In this document: piece after piece, positions 58,728 through 64,000 of the stretch
Numbering within the stretch: position 1 is the stretch's first letter
Layout: every line of letters begins with the position of its first letter
Assembly: GCF_003325755.1 (NCBI RefSeq)
Contig: NZ_QORI02000009.1
Span: 124,001 to 188,000, forward strand
Length of the DNA stretch: 64,000 nt
DNA from: Pseudomonas sp. SST3
GTDB lineage: Bacteria; Pseudomonadota; Gammaproteobacteria; Pseudomonadales; Pseudomonadaceae
Direction of reading: 5' to 3'
Notes under the pieces: generated by a model
The model's database searches: none
What the model saw: the letters and a program-made list of their open reading frames with translations, nothing else
Told to the model about the DNA's origin: nothing
Made by a program: the position numbers and the translations under genes

Positions 58728-61400
58728 ATGAAAATACATACCGATGCCGCCAGCCGTCTGGCGACCGAGGTTGTGACGCAGTTGCCAGTGCCTTCCAGGC
58801 TCGGGATGCTGCGTTTCGAGCGTTTGAACGAATCCAGCTGGGCATTGCTCTATCTCGATCCTGCTTGCGAACGGCACCTCGGCCAACCGGCCCACGAGCT
58901 GTGCTCGCTGATCGATTCGCCATATGCCAGCCTGATGGAACCAGCCGTGCGCCTACAGGCGCATGACATCGTTCAGGAACAACTGGCCATCCGGGGCCAC
59001 TATTCCATCCGTTACCGTCTGCATACGACCGAGGGCGCGCTGGATCTGCTGGAGATCGGCGAGCTTTGCCAACAGTATGGTCGAGAAATTCTCCGTGGCT
59101 ACTTGATCATCGAGCCGCACCCGGGAGCAAAGCCGCGGCAGCATTTACCGGATTCGGTGCCCGAACTTTCGGCTGATTTCTACCAGCAAACCACCGATGT
59201 GCATCTCGAGCACCTCATTCGATCCCGCACACAGCAGAGCCTGATCGTACGCCTGGCTCGGCACCGCTATAGCTCGACCAACCCGCAGGTCGAGGCCGCG
59301 CAGCTGATCACCCAGGCCGCGAGCGAGGCCTATGGCATTGCGCGAGCCGCCATCTGGCACCTGAACGGCAATCAACTCACGGCCGTTGCCGTTCATCGAG
59401 GCGACAAGGACAGCCATGAACATCCGCCAGCGCTGGATATATCCGCCTGCCCTCGCTACATGGAGTCGCTGCACAGTGGCCGAGCCATCGATGTGTCCAA
59501 CATTCAACTGGATCCCCGCACCCAGGAGCTGACCGGCCGCTCGTTCAAGATGCCGGGAACCACATCCATTCTGGATGCAACCATCCGGGTCGGCGGTGAG
59601 GTTATCGGCGTGCTCTGCCTGGAGCATTCAGGTAGCGTCCGCGCCTGGCATGCAGACGAGGTGGCGTTCGCCGGTGAGTTGGCAGATCAGTACGCGCAGG
59701 TGCTGGCCAACCAGCAACGACTCAGCGCCACACATACTCTGTATCTGTTCCAGCGGGCGGTGGAGCAGAGTGCAAGCGCCTTCATCCTCGTCGACAAGAA
59801 TGGCATTGTCGATTATGTGAACCCTAGTTTTTCGGCCATCACTCAATACGCTGCCGATGAAATCCGTGGACGTCACCTCACCGAGCTGACCACGCTGGAC
59901 AACCTCAGCCAGCTGCTGTTCAACTCCTCATCCAGCTTGGCCGAAAGCAACAGCTGGCAGGGCGAGTTCCGAAGCCGGCGCAAGGACCTCGAACCATACT
60001 GGGGCCAGCTGTCGATCTCCAAGGTGTATGGCGAGAACGGCGAGCTGACGCATTACATCGGTATCTATGAGGACATCACTCAGAGCAAGCTGGCGCAGCA
60101 GCGTATCGAGCGCCTGGCCTATACCGATAACCTGACCAGCCTCGGCAATCGCCCGTTCTTCATCCGCAGCATCGAAGAGCGCTTCGCCAACAACCAGACG
60201 CCGCATCTATGCCTGTTGCTGGTCGACATCGACAACTTCAAGCGCATCAATGACAGTCTCGGCCACCAGACCGGTGACAAGCTGCTCGCCAGCCTTGCGC
60301 GACGTCTGCGTAACAGCCTGAAACGGGACACTGTACTGGCGCGTTTCGCCAGCAACGAATTCGCCCTTCTGCTCGACGACATGGACCTGGAAGAAGGCCA
60401 GCACCTGGCGAATCAGGTGTTGCGCATCCTGGACAAGCCGTTGTTCGTCGACAAACAGCTGATCAGTGTCAGCGGCTCCCTGGGCCTGGCCTGCGCGCCC
60501 CTGCACGGTCGCGACCCGGAAACGCTGATGAAGCACGCCGGGCAAGCGCTGCACAGAGCCAAGGCCAACGGAAAGAATCAGGTCCAGGTGTTCACCGAAG
60601 CCCTGCACGCCGAGGCGAACTACAAGCTGTTCGTGGAGAACAACCTGCGTCGCGCTCTGATGCAGAACGAGCTTGAGGTCTATTACCAGCCAAAGCTTTG
60701 TCTGCGTACCGGCCGCCTGCAGGGCCTGGAGGCGTTGCTGCGTTGGAATCATCCGGAAAAAGGCATGATCCAGCCAGACCAGTTCATCAGCGTTGCCGAA
60801 GAGACCGGACTGATCATTCCTATTGGCAAGTTGGTGGCTCGCGAAGCGTGCCGGATGGGCTTACAGCTCGCTTCGCTGGGTATCGGTGCGCCGCAGATCG
60901 CAATCAATCTATCGCCGAAGCAGTTTTCCGATCCAGACCTCGTCGGTTCGATCGCCACCATCCTTTCCGAAGAACGGCTGCCCCCTGGCTGCCTGGAACT
61001 GGAGCTGACCGAGGGGCTGCTGCTCGACGCCACCGAGGAAACTCGCCAACAGTTGATCGGCTTGAAGGCACTGGGCGTGACCTTGGCGATGGACGATTTC
61101 GGTACCGGCTACTCCTCACTGAGCTACCTGAAGAAATTCCCGATCGATGTGATCAAGATCGACCGAAGCTTTATCAAAGACATCCCCGGCAACCAGGACG
61201 ATATCGAGATCACTTCCGCCGTGATCGCCATGGCTCGCAATCTCAATCTCAAGGTGGTCGCCGAAGGTATCGAGACCACCGAGCAACTGGCATTCCTGCG
61301 CCACCAACGCTGCGATATTGGCCAAGGCTATCTATTCGATAGGCCGATCCCTGGCCGAGAACTGCTCAGCTCACTCCGCCGCTACACGAATTGGCTCTGA
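58728..61400 (+). CDS. dipA: DipA-like c-di-GMP phosphodiesterase (GAF-PAS-GGDEF-EAL)
   Basis: 890-residue cytoplasmic signalling protein. N-terminal PAS-like region, GAF (about 165-300), PAS (about 320-440), GGDEF (about 455-610) and EAL (about 620-885). The GGDEF motif is degenerate (ASNEF, residues 541-545), while the EAL site is intact (LEALLRW from residue 667, plus the DDFGTGYSSLSYL and KIDRSF loops), so it should degrade c-di-GMP. P. aeruginosa DipA, needed for biofilm dispersal, has this layout at the same place before msrA. No membrane segment. Confidence 0.9.
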   Translation: MKIHTDAASRLATEVVTQLPVPSRLGMLRFERLNESSWALLYLDPACERHLGQPAHELCSLIDSPYASLMEPAVRLQAHDIVQEQLAIRGHYSIRYRLHTTEGALDLLEIGELCQQYGREILRGYLIIEPHPGAKPRQHLPDSVPELSADFYQQTTDVHLEHLIRSRTQQSLIVRLARHRYSSTNPQVEAAQLITQAASEAYGIARAAIWHLNGNQLTAVAVHRGDKDSHEHPPALDISACPRYMESLHSGRAIDVSNIQLDPRTQELTGRSFKMPGTTSILDATIRVGGEVIGVLCLEHSGSVRAWHADEVAFAGELADQYAQVLANQQRLSATHTLYLFQRAVEQSASAFILVDKNGIVDYVNPSFSAITQYAADEIRGRHLTELTTLDNLSQLLFNSSSSLAESNSWQGEFRSRRKDLEPYWGQLSISKVYGENGELTHYIGIYEDITQSKLAQQRIERLAYTDNLTSLGNRPFFIRSIEERFANNQTPHLCLLLVDIDNFKRINDSLGHQTGDKLLASLARRLRNSLKRDTVLARFASNEFALLLDDMDLEEGQHLANQVLRILDKPLFVDKQLISVSGSLGLACAPLHGRDPETLMKHAGQALHRAKANGKNQVQVFTEALHAEANYKLFVENNLRRALMQNELEVYYQPKLCLRTGRLQGLEALLRWNHPEKGMIQPDQFISVAEETGLIIPIGKLVAREACRMGLQLASLGIGAPQIAINLSPKQFSDPDLVGSIATILSEERLPPGCLELELTEGLLLDATEETRQQLIGLKALGVTLAMDDFGTGYSSLSYLKKFPIDVIKIDRSFIKDIPGNQDDIEITSAVIAMARNLNLKVVAEGIETTEQLAFLRHQRCDIGQGYLFDRPIPGRELLSSLRRYTNWL

Positions 61401-61500
61401 CCTTTCGTCAGCACACCATCGGTGTAAAGCGCGTTGGTTTTAGTCGCTTGGTAGCCTAGGCTTCCAGCAGCCCATAAGACCATCAGGCACGAGGACCATC

Positions 61501-62148
61501 ATGACCCTGCGCTCGCAAATTCTCGTACACAAACAGGCACTCCCAGATGCGGGACAAGCCTTGCCTGGACGCGCCACCGCGGTTCCCGTGCCCGCTGCTC
61601 ATTTCGTCAACGGCAACCCGCTGCAGCCCCCCTTCCCGACTCACCTGCAACAAGCGGTCTTTGCCATAGGCTGTTTCTGGGGAGCTGAGCGGCGGTTCTG
61701 GGAGCAACCCGGTGTCTGGACCACTGCCGTGGGTTACGCCGGAGGTCACACGCCGAACCCTACCTACGAGGAAGTTTGCTCCGGCCTCACCGGACATACC
61801 GAAGCCGTGTTGGTGGTGTTCGATCCGCAGCAGATTGCTTATCACGAATTGCTCAGGCTGTTCTGGGAGGCGCACAACCCGACCCAGGGCATGCGCCAGG
61901 GCAACGACATCGGTACCCAGTATCGCTCGGCGATCTACTGCTTCGATACCGCCCAACTGCAGGCGGCACGCATCAGTGAAGAAAGCTTCCAGACGGAACT
62001 GAACCGACACGGGCTAGGGAGTATCACCACCGAAATCGCCGAAGCCCCGCCATTCTATTACGCCGAGGCCTACCACCAGCAGTATCTGGCGAAGAATCCA
62101 GGTGGTTATTGTGGGCTCGGCGGCACGGGCGTGTGCATGCCAGCTTGA
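61501..62148 (+). CDS. msrA: Peptide methionine sulfoxide reductase A
   Basis: Reduces the S form of methionine sulfoxide in proteins using thioredoxin. The 215 residues carry the catalytic GCFWGAE motif with Cys58 and a C-terminal [12 protein letters not shown] with resolving Cys residues. About 45 residues before the conserved core form the N-terminal extension usual in pseudomonads and E. coli MsrA. It has its own gap of 100 bases after dipA, and I see no terminator directly behind it. Confidence 0.95.
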   Translation: MTLRSQILVHKQALPDAGQALPGRATAVPVPAAHFVNGNPLQPPFPTHLQQAVFAIGCFWGAERRFWEQPGVWTTAVGYAGGHTPNPTYEEVCSGLTGHTEAVLVVFDPQQIAYHELLRLFWEAHNPTQGMRQGNDIGTQYRSAIYCFDTAQLQAARISEESFQTELNRHGLGSITTEIAEAPPFYYAEAYHQQYLAKNPGGYCGLGGTGVCMPA

Positions 62149-62215
62149 GGCTGGTCTGGGAACTAATACTTGGGCGGAGGCATAACGTTGCAAATGCACG
62201 GCGTCGATTTTCGAC

Positions 62216-62247
62216 TCAAAAAGAAAACCCCGCCGAAGCGGGGCCTT
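62216..62247 (-). terminator. Rho-independent terminator, minus strand
   Basis: On the minus strand: CCCCGC-TTCG-GCGGGG stem followed by TTTTCTTTTT, a strong terminator. On the plus strand the T run after the stem is poor. It faces the acyl-CoA dehydrogenase gene, whose stop is 300 bases upstream, so either the transcript has a long tail or an unseen small RNA ends here. Confidence 0.85.
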
Positions 62248-62389
62248 TGCAGACTGAATCCTGACATCCGTGACTTGCGCCTTCCTGGCGTCGTTCCGCT
62301 ACGCTTCCGTGTTTTTCGATGCGCTTCCCTACGCGGCGTCCATAACGCAAAAGACTACCGCCCGGTCGGATAAACCTGTAGTAGCAATT

Positions 62390-62470
62390 TGCACCACAGT
62401 TTGTAGGCATTTACTTACACGCAACTCATCCATGGGTTCAGCGTGTAAGCCATTGGCTACAAACGGTGCA
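62390..62470. repeat. Long imperfect inverted repeat (hairpin) in the intergenic region
   Basis: Three nested perfect arms: TGCACC (62390-62395) with GGTGCA (62465-62470), GTTTGTAG (62399-62406) with CTACAAAC (62457-62464), and CTTACACGC (62414-62422) with GCGTGTAAG (62441-62449), around an 18-base loop. Short mismatched bulges separate the arms. It could form an 80-base hairpin on either strand. I found no second copy in the window. Confidence 0.85.
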
Positions 62471-62548
62471 GATCTATGACTGGAGTAGTGGCGCATTGTT
62501 CCCTGTCATGGCGCATTAATTTCATTATGCCTGTACGGGTTAAGCCGA

Positions 62549-64000
62549 TCAGAACTGAGCGGCGTCCAGGAGGTACAGAGAATCACTGCCGGCGCGGACC
62601 GATGCGCTCAAAGAATGAATACGCGGCAGCAACCGTGCAAAGTAGAACCGCGCCGTACCGAGCTTGCTCGCGTAGAAATCCTCCTGCCCTTCCTTGCCGA
62701 TCGCGGCGCCCGCCATCCGCGCCCACATATAGGCGTAGGCGGTGTAGCCGAATACGTGGAGATATTCCACCGAGGCCGCACCGATCTCATTGGGGTTGTT
62801 CTTCGCGCTGTCGAGGACGAAAGCGGTGAGCGCGTCCAGGTTCTCCAGCGCGGCCTTGAGCGGCGTGACGAACTCACCGAGTTCCGGGCCGGCTGCCGCA
62901 CAGTAGCGCCGAATCTCATCAGCCAACGCCTGGTAGAGCTCACCGCCGCTGCCCACCACCTTGCGACCAAGAAGATCCAGTGCCTGGATACCGTTGGTGC
63001 CCTCGTAGATCTGGGTGATTCGGCAATCACGCACCAACTGCTCCTGGCCCCACTCGCGAATGAAGCCGTGGCCACCGAAGATCTGCTGGCCATGCACGGT
63101 AGTCTCCAGCCCCATATCGGTGAGGAAGGCCTTGGCTACCGGCGTCAGCAGCGCTACCTGCGCTTCGGCGCGCTGGCGGGCGTCGGTGTCATCGCTGAAC
63201 TTGGCGATGTCCAGCTGCAGCGCGACGTAGCTGGAGAAAGCGCGACCGCCCTCGTTCAACGCCTTCATGGTCAGCAACATTCGGCGAACATCGGGATGCA
63301 CGATGATCGGGTCGGCCGCTTTGTCCTGTGATACCGGACCGGTCGGGGCGCGGCTCTGGATACGCTCACGTGCGTATTCGATGGCGCTCTGGTAGGAGCG
63401 CTCCCCGGTCGACAACCCTTGAATGCCGACGCCCAGGCGTTCGTAATTCATCATGGTGAACATCGCGGCCAGGCCCTTGTTCGGCTCGCCGACCATCCAG
63501 CCGGTGGCGCCGTCGAAGTTCATCACACAGGTGGCCGAAGCCTGGATGCCCATCTTGTGCTCGATCGAGCCGCAGCTCAGGCTGTTGCGCTCGCCAAGGC
63601 TTCCGTCTTCGTTAACCATGACCTTGGGCACCAGAAACAGCGAAATGCCGCGTGAGCCGGCCGGCGCATCGGGCAGCTTGGCCAGTACCAGATGGATAAT
63701 GTTTTCGGTGAGATCGTGCTCGCCACCGGTAATGAAGATCTTGGTGCCGCTGACCTTGTAGGTGCCATCCGCCTGGGGCTCGGCCTTGGTGCGGATAATG
63801 CCCAGGTCGGTGCCGGCATGGGGCTCGGTCAGGCACATCGAGCCGGCCCATATACCGGCATACATGTTCGGCAAATACTTCTGCTTCAGCTCTTCGCTGG
63901 CGTGGGCGTAAATCGACAGGCAAGCGCCAGAGGTCAGCATCGGATAGAGGCCGAACGCCAGGCTGGCTGAATTCATCATCTCCTCGACCTGCGCCGAGAT
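62549..64000 (-). CDS. Acyl-CoA dehydrogenase, 5' end outside window
   Basis: The frame is open through the right edge; the visible 483 residues are the middle and C-terminal parts of a protein of about 590-600 residues. It has the FAD/acyl-CoA segments MCLTEPHAGTDLG, KIFITGGEHD and GHGFIREW, and a C-terminal extra domain typical of the large FadE-like acyl-CoA dehydrogenases of pseudomonads. It should catalyse the first oxidation step of beta-oxidation for some acyl-CoA substrate; chain length is not predictable. The position after msrA matches P. aeruginosa. Confidence 0.9.
   Translation of the reverse strand: MSAQVEEMMNSASLAFGLYPMLTSGACLSIYAHASEELKQKYLPNMYAGIWAGSMCLTEPHAGTDLGIIRTKAEPQADGTYKVSGTKIFITGGEHDLTENIIHLVLAKLPDAPAGSRGISLFLVPKVMVNEDGSLGERNSLSCGSIEHKMGIQASATCVMNFDGATGWMVGEPNKGLAAMFTMMNYERLGVGIQGLSTGERSYQSAIEYARERIQSRAPTGPVSQDKAADPIIVHPDVRRMLLTMKALNEGGRAFSSYVALQLDIAKFSDDTDARQRAEAQVALLTPVAKAFLTDMGLETTVHGQQIFGGHGFIREWGQEQLVRDCRITQIYEGTNGIQALDLLGRKVVGSGGELYQALADEIRRYCAAAGPELGEFVTPLKAALENLDALTAFVLDSAKNNPNEIGAASVEYLHVFGYTAYAYMWARMAGAAIGKEGQEDFYASKLGTARFYFARLLPRIHSLSASVRAGSDSLYLLDAAQF

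Larger units (their letters stand above)
62149..62548. other. 400-base intergenic region between msrA and acyl-CoA dehydrogenase gene
   Basis: No coding region is supported. It contains a terminator hairpin near 62,218-62,247 and a long inverted repeat at 62,390-62,470, described separately. The rest is plain sequence. The acyl-CoA dehydrogenase stops at 62549, so this may be its 3' untranslated region. Confidence 0.7.

Noticed and set aside
62390..62470. Hairpin considered as an integron attC site
   Set aside because: The outer arms do not fit the GTTRRRY/RYYYAAC core and no cassette or integrase is near.
62270..62479. Short plus-strand open frame in the msrA downstream gap
   Set aside because: It runs through the hairpin, has no ribosome site and no recognisable protein features.

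Overview
This is a high-GC gammaproteobacterial chromosome segment that I read as Pseudomonadaceae, most likely the Stutzerimonas (Pseudomonas stutzeri) / Azotobacter side. The basis is near-collinearity, from memory, with the Pseudomonas aeruginosa block running from the rhodanese gene rhdA to the acyl-CoA dehydrogenase after msrA, an RhdA with CQTHHR active loop, and an AceF with three lipoyl domains and an HRVING active-site motif as in Azotobacter vinelandii. I see no transposase, integrase, phage gene, CRISPR array, tRNA or rRNA. Accessory DNA is limited to the LPS-core locus and small intergenic repeats.

Layout. 1-8.4 kb: end of an HDOD-type regulator, rhdA, psd, a PilZ-like protein, the type IV pilus regulator fimX and serB. 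8.6-16.9 kb: an SMP-family membrane protein, a PqiC-like lipoprotein, parC, an aspartic protease, a frameshifted phytase-like gene and parE. 16.9-22 kb: yqiA-like esterase, cpdA, a DUF1249 gene and an ADP-ribose-type Nudix hydrolase, then a DUF3298-like lipoprotein and an NCS1 transporter (CytX). 22.2-26 kb: thiC behind a TPP riboswitch, and a TolC-family protein. 26.1-32.3 kb: waaA, an SMR transporter, a frameshifted FAD oxidoreductase, an aldo/keto reductase, an unrecognised protein with a degenerate Nudix-like box, and hldE. 32.4-49.1 kb: the LPS core/export cluster (msbA, waaL, a kinase-like gene, glycosyltransferases, a DUF6625 protein, a hexapeptide acetyltransferase, wapH, carbamoyltransferase, three core-kinase-like genes, waaG, waaC, waaF). 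49.1-64 kb: ilvE, glnE, aceE-aceF, a small exported protein, a DipA-like c-di-GMP phosphodiesterase, msrA and a partial acyl-CoA dehydrogenase.

The LPS genes form one functional unit: WaaA adds Kdo, HldE makes the heptose precursor, WaaC and WaaF add heptoses, WaaP and relatives phosphorylate them, the carbamoyltransferase and glycosyltransferases finish the outer core, MsbA flips lipid A-core and WaaL ligates O antigen. Its middle part (about 35.5-40 kb) is visibly AT-richer and differs from the P. aeruginosa gene set I remember, so it is the most plausible site of strain-specific exchange.

Most worth a second look: two genes broken by small indels inside GC dinucleotide runs (about 14,560 and 28,575), a pair of identical GntR-like operators upstream of aceE, several families of intergenic inverted or tandem repeats, and an 80-bp hairpin between msrA and the acyl-CoA dehydrogenase gene. 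No clearly new multi-gene system was found.
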